Positions 22,799 to 32,804 of a stretch of DNA of 64,000 nucleotides are shown here, piece after piece. The notes beneath the pieces were generated by a model. It was not told where the DNA came from. It saw only the letters and a program-made list of their open reading frames with translations, and made no database searches. Position numbers and translations under genes: made by a program. The stretch lies in NCBI RefSeq assembly GCF_900700375.1, contig NC_041707.1:29486077-29550076 (forward strand), written 5' to 3'. The stretch is from Denticeps clupeoides. Its lineage: Eukaryota; Chordata; Actinopteri; Clupeiformes; Denticipitidae. Positions within the stretch are counted from its first letter, which is position 1. The number at the start of each line of letters is the position of its first letter.

Positions 22799-22825
22799 GT
22801 TGTCATAGTAACCGCGTTTTATAAA
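22799..22825 (+). promoter_or_regulatory. RFX X-box plus TATA-like box, SPOP-like copy 1 promoter
   Basis: GTTGTCATAGTAAC (22799-22812) fits the RFX-factor X-box palindrome GTTGYCATRGYAAC closely, and TTTATAAA follows at 22818-22825. About 60 bases downstream there is a good donor (TTTTG/GTGAGT at 22887/22888), which would close a short noncoding first exon. The same block is preserved in units 3-6. Confidence 0.6.
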
Positions 22826-22849
22826 CACAAATCATGTGAATTCTACTCA

Positions 22850-22887
22850 GTTTCAACATAAAACAGCACTGAGCGGCAGCACTTTTG
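22850..22887 (+). other. Inferred 5' noncoding exon of SPOP-like copy 1
   Basis: A candidate first exon starts about 25-30 bases after the TATA-like box and ends at the GTGAGT donor at 22888. It would splice to the acceptor TCCATCATTGCAG ending at 23386, giving a second exon 23387-23571 that contains the ATG. The start is only inferred from spacing. Confidence 0.4.
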
Positions 22888-23454
22888 GTGAGTACCAACA
22901 AAATTTGAGATGGTATTAGCATTAGCGGGCTGGCTAGCCTGTAAACTCGCTCTACTTCCCAAGTCACCTCTTTGTGTTTTGAGAGCAAAACTATCGACGA
23001 TAAAAGCATCAGAACGAGCATAATTTTCACTTGATCGGCAGGGCTCGTGTTTTGGAAGTTTTATTTATTGAAACAACTGCCATTAACTTGCAGAGAGACT
23101 CGAAGCCAAATAAATATCAACCTGTGAGCGATTTGAGTTTAGCGCGATTTAGTTGTAAGAGGTGCTTCAAAGGACGCGAGACGAATGTTTATTGTGCTCA
23201 AAACCCAGAGGTCTGCTCATCTTCACGTTTCACATTCACGTTTCAAAACTCTGTAGAGTGTGTAAAAATGAACAAACAAGTGTAGATACAGCGAATAGAT
23301 GTTTTCAGTGTCCCCTCAAGTTACACCATCACAGCCTGTATTTCTATGAGTGTGTTTTGTCAATGTCATTTTCTCCATCATTGCAGATTATTAGTGATCA
23401 GAGACTATTCTTCAGAGATTCCTGAACAGTGATTCCTGCAAGAGATTCTACAGA

Positions 23455-23514
23455 GAGAGATTCCAGCGAGGGAGAGACCTGAGAGAGATTCCAGCGAGGG
23501 AGAGACCTGAGAGG
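23455..23514 (+). repeat. 26-bp tandem repeat in the 5' UTR of copy 1
   Basis: GAGATTCCAGCGAGGGAGAG followed by ACCTGA is repeated twice in the leader exon just before the ATG. Unit 3 has three such repeats. Units 4-6 have one replaced by a different version containing AACAGCTTCCACGG. Confidence 0.75.
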
Positions 23515-23544
23515 GACCACTGAAGGATTCATTAGATCCTCAAA

Positions 23545-25757
23545 ATGGCCCTAAGCTACGACCACACTCAGGTATGTGCACATCTGTGAGGCAAATACAT
23601 AATTGTCTGTATATTTTAGAATGCATTGCTCACTCCCTCTCTGTTGTTGCAGTGAACTGTGTTGAGATCTGCTGCTTGATTTGTTAAATAAATGTGCAAA
23701 CGAATGACAAAATATATACAATTTGCCCTCTCAGCGCCAAGTGGACAAATATTCATACGTCTGGACCATCAGCAGCTTCAGCTTTGCTGACGATGTGAAT
23801 GGTGTCCCCATCATGAGCTCCACTATTTCCAACCCCAGTGGAGATCTGCAATGGTAGGTGTTGGTCTTAGTTCTTCATTTGAAGTTCTTCATTCGTTTTT
23901 CTGGGAGCTGATCATTTTCTCACTCCTTCCTTCCTCTCTGCATTCTCAGGTGTCTGCAGTTGTTCCCCAATGGCGTGGAGCCTGACTACGAGAGCTACCT
24001 GTCATTCTATCTCGTTCTGGTCAGTGCCCCAGACAGAGGTGTGCGGGTTAGTTGTAAACTAGCCATGCTCAATGCCGAGGGACAGGAGGAATTTTCCTTG
24101 GGTAAGTTTACCTTGTCTGTTTAAGACAAACTATTTTCTGATAAAAACGATCTGTAAACACAGATGATTGTATATTATTTTAATGCTGGACTGCAGCGCT
24201 GAGATGACCTGTCTGTGTGTTGCTGTGTTACAGTAAATCAGTACGACACCAGGATGTATGAGAACGACAAGCTAGGATTCCCAGACTTCGTACACAGGAG
24301 TGACATCCTGGATGACGACTTGGGGTTCTTAAAGGATGACACGCTCACCCTCACCTGTGAAGTAAGTCTCATTGGCTGCCACATTGGTTTCCCATGTGAC
24401 TGGTGTCAGTAAACATGATCTGTCTGGTCGATGTAAAGATGAACTGTTGCACCGTGATTGTCTGAAGCTGCTGTGTCTTTCTAAAACATCAGCGGGATTC
24501 TGTTAGTTTGTATAAATCTAATTGCAGACATTTTTATTATATCCTCAGCTTGTGTGTGTTTAAGTGTCAGTTTCTGTAGCTGGACTGTACTAACTGCTGA
24601 GTTGGATTGTTGCAGTTTACAGTGGAGATTGATCCGGACGCCTCCACGCCACAGGTGAAGAAGCAGGAACCCAACATGGCAGAGGAGCTTCGAGAGCTGT
24701 GGAACACATCGTTGCATTCTGACTGCATCCTGTCTGTGGCTGGTCAAGAGTTTAAGGCCCACAAAGCCATCCTAGCAGGTAACACAGTCGCCACGTGAAA
24801 ATATATTAATAGAAGAAAAAACACAGAGACTCACAGTGTATTTGCTAGAATATTGACAATTAATATACTTCTAGGCAGAAATTGATCTAATACTGACTCC
24901 TCTCTTTCTGTGTCTCTTATCAGCCCGCTGTCCCGTCTTTCATAGCATGTTTATGAATAACACAAAAGAGAACCAAACGGTGAGTCAATCGTCTTTCCCA
25001 TATATCTCAGCTGATCAGTCTAAACACCACTTTTTCTCTTACAGTTTATTACAGCAGTGTTTTTAAGTTATGCTTTCCCCTCTAGGGCCGCGTGGACATC
25101 AAGGATATGGAGGCCGACATCTTGGAGGAGATGATTACGTATATCTACACCGGAACATCTCCCAACGTTCACCAGATGGCCTCAAAGCTCATTGCTGCAG
25201 CAGACATGGTAGCTCGTGCACACATCCACCTTCAAAACAAAGAGATGATGGTTTCTATTATTGATTACTATAACTTTCTCAGGCTCACTCTTAACCCCTC
25301 ACTATCAGCGCACACAGAGCACATCTCCAGGTTATAGCACTATGTGTAACTCTCTCTCTTTCTTCCCCTCAGCACTGCTTGGATCATCTAAAGCTCATCT
25401 GTGAGGATGCACTTTGCAGCAGACTCGACGTAGCCAGTGCTGCAGAGAACCTGATTCTGGGCGACCTCTACCGAGCCCGGCACTTGAAACAAGATGCCCT
25501 CACCTTCATCAACTTGTAAATGACAATTCCATCTACATCCTGATCTCAAATCTCCACAGCATGTACTCTAGTAGAATAATTATTTATCCAAATCTAAATT
25601 CATTATTTATGTCTTTTGTTGTAGTAATGCTGAAGCGGTTATGAAGACCAACGGGTGGATGATCCTGACGCAAGACCATCCAAACCTTATAGTGGATTTG
25701 TATAGTTCCCTGGCTGAGGCCAGCGAACCGCCAGTTAAACGCCAGAGGCTTTTTTAA
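23545..25757 (+). CDS. SPOP-like MATH-BTB protein, copy 1 (intact, nine coding exons)
   Basis: Exons: 23545-23571, 23735-23853, 23950-24101, 24234-24361, 24616-24778, 24924-24979, 25086-25208, 25373-25515, 25625-25757. All junctions are GT-AG with matching phases and give 347 residues (human SPOP: 374). SPOP proteins are nuclear adaptors of CUL3 ubiquitin ligases. The MATH domain binds substrates, and BTB and BACK mediate dimerisation, CUL3 binding and oligomerisation. Here MATH covers about residues 9-142, BTB about 163-275 and BACK the rest. The BTB phrases AGQEFKAHKAILAARCPVF and ITYIYTG are diagnostic, and L167, L170 and I194 match the SPOP dimer contacts. The tail PPVKRQRLF resembles the SPOP nuclear signal. 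Several MATH groove residues differ from SPOP (see findings). It is a divergent SPOP paralogue, not SPOP itself. Expression is unknown; the X-box suggests ciliated or germ cells. Confidence 0.93.
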
Positions 25758-25926
25758 CTTCTTTAATTTCTTACCACAGTGTACTTACTTGTAAAAAATG
25801 TAGATGCTGTAAGGTTTTAGAACCAGATGATCAGTTAAAGTATGTCTTATGATTTTCTGTTCAGTAGAGTAGATATTTATAGAGTAGAGATGTTATTGTA
25901 GTCAAATGTATATTTGTATATTTTAG

Positions 25927-26300
25927 GACCAGGACAGCCAGCTGGATGGATGGATGGATCAAACTCATCAGTATGCTGTATGGACTCATCCAGGACACCC
26001 CACAGCAGATGGACTGGATCTTATTGTACCTGACAAACCAGGTAAAGAAGTTCTGCTTTTCTGCTAATTCTATTCCAACAGTTATTCTATTAGTATGCAT
26101 TTGTTTGGAAAAATGGAGTAGGAAACCAATGTGCTTTATTAGTTATAAGTCATTTAAAAAACACCATTAAACATATTTTAAAATATTATTAAAAACAGTA
26201 TTTTTAGGCCGGGTAGAAACCTATTTTATGTTAGGAATCCATTTGTTCCCACACAGGAAAACCCTGATCCAAAGGACCAAAGGAACCAGAAAGATCAACT
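25927..26300 (+). other. Two exon-like blocks of unknown origin downstream of copy 1
   Basis: The block 25927-26041 has an acceptor (TATATTTTAG) and a donor (CCAG/GTAAAG). A second acceptor (CCCACACAG) lies before 26257. In one frame the first block encodes LYGLIQDTPQQMDWILLYLTN, which looks protein-like, and it joins in phase to ENPDPKDQRNQKDQ. A GGAT run inside the first block changes length between units, so no single frame is kept. It may be the leftover 3' exons of another gene, or a lost alternative tail; I do not recognise the protein. A possible ATTAAA poly(A) signal for the SPOP-like transcript is at 26166-26171. Confidence 0.35.
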
Positions 26301-26387
26301 GCTTCATTTGTTTCTTTGTTTATTTTTTATTATATTTTCATTTGTTTAGTAATTACACCATTACATACACGATTTAAATTTTACTAC

Positions 26388-26582
26388 ACTTACCCTGAGC
26401 ACCAACATCCAGTCTCACACTAGGCTGGCCACGGTGTTGTGTAAAAAGCAGAGAAAACTTTGTCCCCAGAGCGGGGGGGTGGTGGAGTGGCCAAGACGTT
26501 GGTCCGGGGCGACACCGTGGCAAGTCTTTATTACCACGCAGGAGATCAAATCCTGCTCTCCTTCTTACTAACCACTCTAGCA
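26388..26582 (+). mobile_element. tRNA-derived SINE-like repeat, first of a tandem pair (unit 1)
   Basis: The A-box-like TGGCCAAGACGTTGG (26488-26502) and B-box-like GGAGATCAAATCC (26541-26553) stand in tRNA order and spacing. A six-pair stem (GCAGGA/TCCTGC) closes a seven-base loop like a T-arm. About 95 bases of unrelated leader precede the head, and GTCT simple repeats follow. Polymerase III activity is not shown. Confidence 0.55.
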
Positions 26583-26764
26583 CTATCTGTCTGTCTGTCT
26601 GTCTATGCGTCTGTGTATCTGTCTATTAATTTATTAATGTACTGTTACTTTGTCTCTTTGTTTATTTATTTTTGTTTATTTGATTATTTGTGTTGATTTT
26701 GTTTATGTGTTTTTTATTTTATTTGGTCATTTATTACATAATTTACACACACAACATTTTACAA

Positions 26765-26957
26765 CACCTATCCTGAACACACAAACATCCAGTCTAACAC
26801 TAGACTGGCCACGGTGTTGTGTAAAAAAACAGACAAAACTTTGTCCCCAGAGTGGGGGGTGGTGGAGTGGCCAAGATGTTGGTCCGGGGCGACACCGTGG
26901 CAAGTCTTTACCACACAGGACATCAGATCCTGCTTTCCATCTTACTAACCACTCCAC
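26765..26957 (+). mobile_element. tRNA-derived SINE-like repeat, second of a tandem pair (unit 1)
   Basis: This is a second copy of the 26388-26582 repeat in the same orientation, including leader, A box and B box, and it diverges at several sites. Simple AT-rich DNA separates the pair. The divergence between the pair is greater than between array units, so the pairing predates the array. Confidence 0.55.
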
Positions 26958-27586
26958 CACTGTTTTATTTTATTCATTCATTCATTTTAATATTATTGTC
27001 ATTTATTTTATTAATACACACACACCATTACAGTACACTTGAACATACCCTGTTTTAAATGTTAGTTTATTACAGTATACCTTATTGTAAATTTACATTA
27101 ATAGAAATAAAAACCTTTTTATTCCCTTTTTCTGGACTGTGTGATTCATTCTCTCAAAAATGTCTTGGAGATCAGTTATTTTTGGACTAAAAGTTTACAA
27201 CATAAGACACTAGGGAGACTACAATGTCATACAGGGTACCACTTACTTTAAGGTCCCAGTGAACACAAAATAATAATGGCCTACTAAACCACTCCTTAGT
27301 AAAAGCACATGGCAGCCCGCCTGGAGTTTGACCAAAGGCACCTGGAGGGCGCTCAGAATATGAGAAACACAATTCTCTGGTCTGTTACGTCCTGGTTTAG
27401 GACAGGAACGTAAACAACAAGGAAAGAGGGAGAGAAACGGTACCAATTTTTAATAAACAGAAAGACATACAATTAAATCTCGACACAAAGACAAACAAAG
27501 CAGTCAGGCCACGAAGAAGCACAGAGTCGATGGCTACTGCAAACAGGGCATCTGTCTTGTGTATTTCCACCCTATTCCTTCTTCCT

Positions 27587-28714
27587 CATGGAAATGAATC
27601 TGGCTTAGTTACCGCATTAACCTTTCTGTAATCAGTACGGAACCAAAATGTCTTGTCAGGCTTAGGGACCAGTAGGCACGGACTACTCCACAGCCACTAA
27701 CTCTACACAGCCAGCTTGTTCTCCAACAAGTTCACCTCAGACTGCATCACTGTTCGCTTTGTAAAAACTGGGGAGAGTGGAGTAAAAAAACTCTCTCTCT
27801 CTACTTACAAAAGCACTGTATTCAAACCACTCCAACTTGATGTTACCTGGCAGAAAGAGGCATGGCACAATAGAGGTTAAAAGGATGAGCAGTTTCTAAT
27901 TTATTAACACCAGTAAATTATTATTGCACTTACATGTGAATATTGTATGTAAAAAGGTACCAATATTACAGAGAAAGCCAAGATGAAACGAAAGAGTAAA
28001 GGGAGAGAGAGAGAAAGAGAGAGAAGCCATGAGAAAAATAGGTGAAATAGGAAAGACTCAGTTACTGATGGGAAAATTTCCCTCAGCTTCTAATAGAAAA
28101 GATAAAGAAAGTCCCTGACCACAAGTGAACAATCCTTTATACATTTGGCCCACAGGAAGTTGTCACCGACCAATCAGAATGAGTTGTTTCTGTCTAGTCC
28201 TGCCCCCCGTGGTCTCCTGTTTGGGGCAGACAAAGGCAGGGCGGGGTATCACAAGACCCTGTGGCAGGCATTTCACACCTCTTGCCAATTGACAAAGATA
28301 TGGAAAACGGAGGTGTTGAATCTCCATGCAAGACAAAAGCACAGAAACATCATGTTCCTGCGATGTACCATCTTACAGTTTTGTTGGATTCAGCCGATAC
28401 GGGTGCTGCCTGATGGGAGCATGACCATCAACGTCAACATCATGTTACATGAGAGACGTACCTACAGGGGTGTCAGAGAACAAAGCAGCATGTGACTGAA
28501 TTAGCCCAATAACATGCATGCGATCTGCTGCAGACAAGCCAGACAGATAAGCTTTTAACTCCTGCAGAATCTCACTATTCTGACCACTGTAAATAAGTTC
28601 AGTTAACTCCAAAAAGTCATGATAAATAAAGTTTTGAGGAAGGATTGCAACATGAACAGAGGGGACTTTTGAGGCTGTACGTGGGGTCTGAAAAACAGAT
28701 ATTAGACTTTTCAA
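27587..28714 (-). mobile_element. Ty3/gypsy-like pol fragments, antisense (fossil, unit 1)
   Basis: On the minus strand, the region near 28.38-28.71 kb reads like the pol segment just before the reverse transcriptase of fish gypsy elements (LSGLSAADRMHVIGLIQSHA). The region near 27.59-27.76 kb reads like the start of the reverse transcriptase (TDYRKVNAVTKPD). Between them lies unrelated-looking DNA with a GA-rich run (about 27999-28024). The copy is broken, incomplete and lacks recognisable gag, integrase or paired LTRs. It was present before the array was amplified, as every unit carries it. Confidence 0.7.
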
Positions 28715-28933
28715 AACATTTTTTAAATACTTTGTATCACCCTTTTGAAATGATGCTTTCCCTCAAACGTCATGGTCCATAGGTGAACAAGAGGTCCAAA
28801 ACACCTAGTCAGTTCTGGATAGTGTTCAACATAATGATGTTTGGGTCTGAGATTGAAACACTGCTTTAAGACCCTCTCTGTGACCACTTATTTTAGATTG
28901 CATGTACTGAGTGGATTCCTGTACTCATGTACG

Positions 28934-29087
28934 TGTACTCAAATAAAAGAAGCTGAGCAGACGTGGAGAGAGAAAGAGAGAACTGTGCCGGAAACTGAGG
29001 TCTCTCTCTCCCCTTTGCGCAAAGCTGATGAAGAAGGAGCTCACATTGGTTTGTGTGATCATTTTATTAATAATAATAATCCCAACA
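28934..29087 (+). mobile_element. LTR 3' part at unit 2 start (fossil)
   Basis: This matches the right 161 bp of the solo LTR at 20890-21232, from the AATAAAAG region to CCAACA. The left part is absent; instead the end of the preceding unit abuts it. Equivalent pieces start units 3-6 at 34154-34306, 41657-41810, 49535-49688 and 57415-57568. Confidence 0.8.
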
Positions 29088-30237
29088 AGGAGTGTCCCTA
29101 AAATCTGGCATCTTTTATCTTAAAATCTCAGATGGTTGACCCATGTGAGCTTAATTTTATTAATGTTGAGTGTTAATGAAATGTGGATATGTTTTTTGAT
29201 CTTCAACTGCCCTCTTGTGGCAAAAAGCAACAGAATCTATGTCTGCAACCATATGTTCAGCAACACTGAAAGTGTTTGCAGATCAAAATCCACACAGATT
29301 ACACAGACACAGTCATCAACTAAATAAACAAGCGTATTGAGTATGAAACAGTTAAACACTTAAACACCTTCAAAATGCATTTGACTCAGATGCCTGGACT
29401 GGCAGGGGACGTACGTTCACTACACGGGATGCTGCATTCACATCTGGGGACTCTGCAGCCTATGCAGTGGTGAGGAGCTGTCTTCATTTGGGAATTAAGG
29501 ATGCAAAGAGACAGTATGCACAAAGTCTGTTGTCGCGGGTGTTGATGGCACTGCATCGCTTATGAAAAATCGCCCCCACTGCGGATGCAGCATTCTGACC
29601 CCTTGCTTCCAGATGATCTTCATCTAATCTATGCACGCTATGAGGTTAAAACCATCTCAAAGGCACCAGCTTCAGCACCAGCACTGAATGACCAGGTTCT
29701 AACAGATCTACAGAGGGTGTGATTTCCAACTTTACCTCACCTGCTTGCCTCTGGGTGCCATCTCAACTTCAGGGAACGCACCCTGCACACCCTCATATTG
29801 AACAGAACGTCCAGCTTCTACTCATAGCGCCTTCAATACTATTATTCATGAACAGATGGTAGTAAAGTTAACTTCTTGACACAATGTCAGCAACAAAAAA
29901 ACATTATGAAAACAAGCACATTTTGTTTGGCGTCTGCTCATCATGAGATTTTGTCCCTGGTTTCTGCCAGCCTTTTCCTTGCCTGATCCTGCTTCATGTT
30001 CACCTCCTTTTTACCTGACCAGTAATATTCGTATAGGGTTACTATTATAATATCAGCTCTACAACTGATATATTTTCAGTGCCATTACTTCAGTCTGGTG
30101 AGGAAAACCCTCTCTGATCCTCATTGTGAAGTAAAAAAGACTGACCACTGCCGAAAGGAGAACTCCAGTGCAACATTTTTATTGGGTCCGGTTCAAAAGT
30201 GCCATCAAAAAGAGAATTTGAGCAAAACAAAACTACA

Positions 30238-30437
30238 NNNNNNNNNNNNNNNNNNNNNNNNNNNNNNNNNNNNNNNNNNNNNNNNNNNNNNNNNNNNNNN
30301 NNNNNNNNNNNNNNNNNNNNNNNNNNNNNNNNNNNNNNNNNNNNNNNNNNNNNNNNNNNNNNNNNNNNNNNNNNNNNNNNNNNNNNNNNNNNNNNNNNNN
30401 NNNNNNNNNNNNNNNNNNNNNNNNNNNNNNNNNNNNN
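30238..30437. other. Assembly gap (200 N)
   Basis: Exactly 200 Ns. Aligned to unit 1, the left flank stops at the position equal to about 22385 and the right flank resumes at about 25228. The missing DNA should therefore be about 2.84 kb and should include the promoter and coding exons 1-7 of copy 2. Confidence 0.95.
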
Positions 30438-30582
30438 ACCTTCAAAACAAAGAGATGATGGTTTCTATTATTGATTACTATAACTTTCTCAGACTCACTC
30501 TTAACCCCTCACTATCAGCGCACACAGAGCACATCTCCAGGTTATAGCACTATGTGTAACTCTCTCTCTTTCTTCCCCTCAG

Positions 30583-31033
30583 CACTGCTTGGATCATCTA
30601 AAGCTCATCTGTGAGGATGCACTTTGCAGCAGACTCGACGTAGCCAGTGCTGCAGAGAACCTGATTCTGGGCGACCTCTACCGAGCCCGGCACTTGAAAC
30701 AAGATGCCCTCACCTTCATCAACTTGTAAATGACAATTCCATCTACATCCTGATCTCAAATCTCCACAGCATGTACTCTAGTAGAATAATTATTTATCCA
30801 AATCTAAATTCATTATTTATGTCTTTTGTTGTAGTAATGCTGAAGCGGTTATGAAGACCAACGGGTGGATGATCCTGACGCAAGACCATCCAAACCTTAT
30901 AGTGGATTTGTATAGTTCCCTGGCTGAGGCCAGCGAACCGCCAGTTAAAACGCCAGAGGCTTTTTTAACTTCTTTAATTTCTTACCACAGTGTACTTACT
31001 TGTAAAAAAAATGTAGATGCTGTAAGGTTTTAG
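30583..31033 (+). pseudogene. SPOP-like copy 2, only coding exons 8-9 visible, C-terminus frameshifted
   Basis: Exon 8 (30583-30725) is intact and encodes the start of the BACK region. Exon 9 begins at 30835. One extra A in the codons for PPVK (AAAACGCC instead of AAACGCC) shifts the frame and runs to a stop ending at 31033. The tail KRQRLF is replaced by about 28 unrelated residues starting KTPEAFLTSL. The nuclear-signal-like basic tail is thus lost. Whether exons 1-7 are open cannot be told because they lie in the gap. It may be a pseudogene or a gene with a changed tail. Confidence 0.7.
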
Positions 31034-31604
31034 AACCAGATGATCAGTTAAAGTATGTCTTATGATTTTCTGTTCAGTAGAGTAGATATTTATAGAGTAG
31101 AGATGTTATTGTAGTCAAATGTACATTTGTATATTTTAGGACCAGGACAGCCAGCTGCTGGATGGATGGATGGATCAAACTCATCAGTATGCTGTATGGA
31201 CTCATCCAGGACACCCCACAGCAGATGGACTGGATCTTATTGTACCTGACAAACCAGGTAAAGAAGTTCTGCTTTTCTGCTAATTCTATTCCAACAGTTA
31301 TTCTATTAGTATGCATTTGTTTGGAAAAATGGAGTAGGAAACCAATGTGCTTTATTAGTTATAAGTCATTTAAAAAACACCATTAAAAATATTTAAAAAT
31401 ATTATTAAAAACAGTATTTTTAGGCCGGGTAGAAACCTATTTTATGTTAGGAATCCATTTGTTCCCACACAGGAAAACCCTGATCCAAGGACCAAAGGAA
31501 CCAGAAAGATCAACTGCTTCATTTGTTTCTTTGTTTATTTTTATTATATTTTAATTTGTTTAGTAATTACACCATTACATACACGATTTTAAAGTTTTAC
31601 TACA

Positions 31605-32174
31605 CTTATCCTGAGCACCAACATCCAGTCTCACACCTAGGCTGGCCACGGTGTTGTGGTAAAAAACAGAGAAAACTTTGTCCCCAGAGCGGGGGGTGGT
31701 GGAGTCGCCAAGACGTTGGTCCGGGGCGACACCGTGGCAAGTCTTTATTACCACGCAGGAGATCAAATCCTGCTCTCCTTCTTACTAACCACTCTAGCAC
31801 TATCTGTCTGTCTGTCTGTCTATGCGTCTGTGTATCTGTCTATTAATTTATTAATGTACTGTTACTTTGTCTCTTTGTTTATTTATTTTTGTTTATTTGA
31901 TTATTTGTGTTGATTTTGTTTATGTGTTTTTTATTTTATTTGGTCATTTATTACATAATTTACACACACAACATTTTACAACACCTATCCTGAACACACA
32001 AACATCCAGTCTAACACTAGACTGGCCACGGTGTTGTGTAAAAAAACAGACAAAACTTTGTCCCCAGAGTGGGGGGTGGTGGAGTGGCCAAGATGTTGGT
32101 CCGGGGCGACACCGTGGCAAGTCTTTACCACACAGGACATCAGATCCTGCTTTCCATCTTACTAACCACTCCAC
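31605..32174 (+). mobile_element. Tandem pair of tRNA-derived SINE-like repeats (unit 2)
   Basis: Copies at about 31605-31801 and 31981-32174, equivalent to the pair in unit 1. Confidence 0.55.
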
Positions 32175-32804
32175 CACTGTTTTATTTTATTCATTCATTC
32201 ATTTTAATATTATTGTCATTTATTTTATTAATACACACACACCATTACAATACACTTGAACATACCCTGTTTTAAATGTTAGTTTATTACAGTATACCTT
32301 ATTGTAAATTTACATTAATAGAAATAAAAACCTTTTTATTCCCTTTTTCTGGACTGTGTGATTCATTCTCTCAAAAATGTCTTGGAGATCAGTTATTTTT
32401 GGACTAAAAGTTTACAACATAAGACACTAGGGAGACTACAATGTCATACAGGGTACCACTTACTTTAAGGTCCCAGTGAACACAAAATAATAATGGCCTA
32501 CTAAACCACTCCTTAGTAAAAGGCACATGGCAGCCCGCCTGGAGTTTGACCAAAGGCACCTGGAGGGCGCTCAGAATATGAGAAACACAATTCTCTGGTC
32601 TGTTACGTCCTGGTTTAGGACAGGAACGTAAACAACAAGGAAAGAGGGAGAGAAACGGTACCAATTTTTAATAAACAGAAAGACATACAATTAAATCTCG
32701 ACACAAAGACAAACAAAGCAGTCAGGCCACGAAGAAGCACAGAGTCTATGGCTACTGCAAACAGGGCATCTGTCTTGTGTATTTCCACCCTATTCCTTCT
32801 TCCT

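Larger units (their letters stand above)
21072..28933 (+). repeat. Array unit 1 (complete, carries the intact gene)
   Basis: This unit is 7862 bp long. It differs from the others by small changes throughout and lacks the exon-3 deletion. It is preceded by the left part of the LTR, which the other units lack, so it forms the left edge of the array. Confidence 0.9.

Noticed and set aside
26650-27042. 130-codon open frame repeated in every unit
   Set aside because: It runs through AT-rich simple sequence and the second SINE-like repeat. Composition is low-complexity, and there is no start context or domain.
27960-28030. GA-rich run with evenly spaced repeats as a CRISPR-like array
   Set aside because: It is a simple GA microsatellite in a vertebrate genome with no repeat-spacer structure.
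28445-28714. 89-codon minus-strand frame as a host gene
   Set aside because: The sequence is typical of the pol region of Ty3/gypsy elements and lies with another pol fragment; treated as a fossil.
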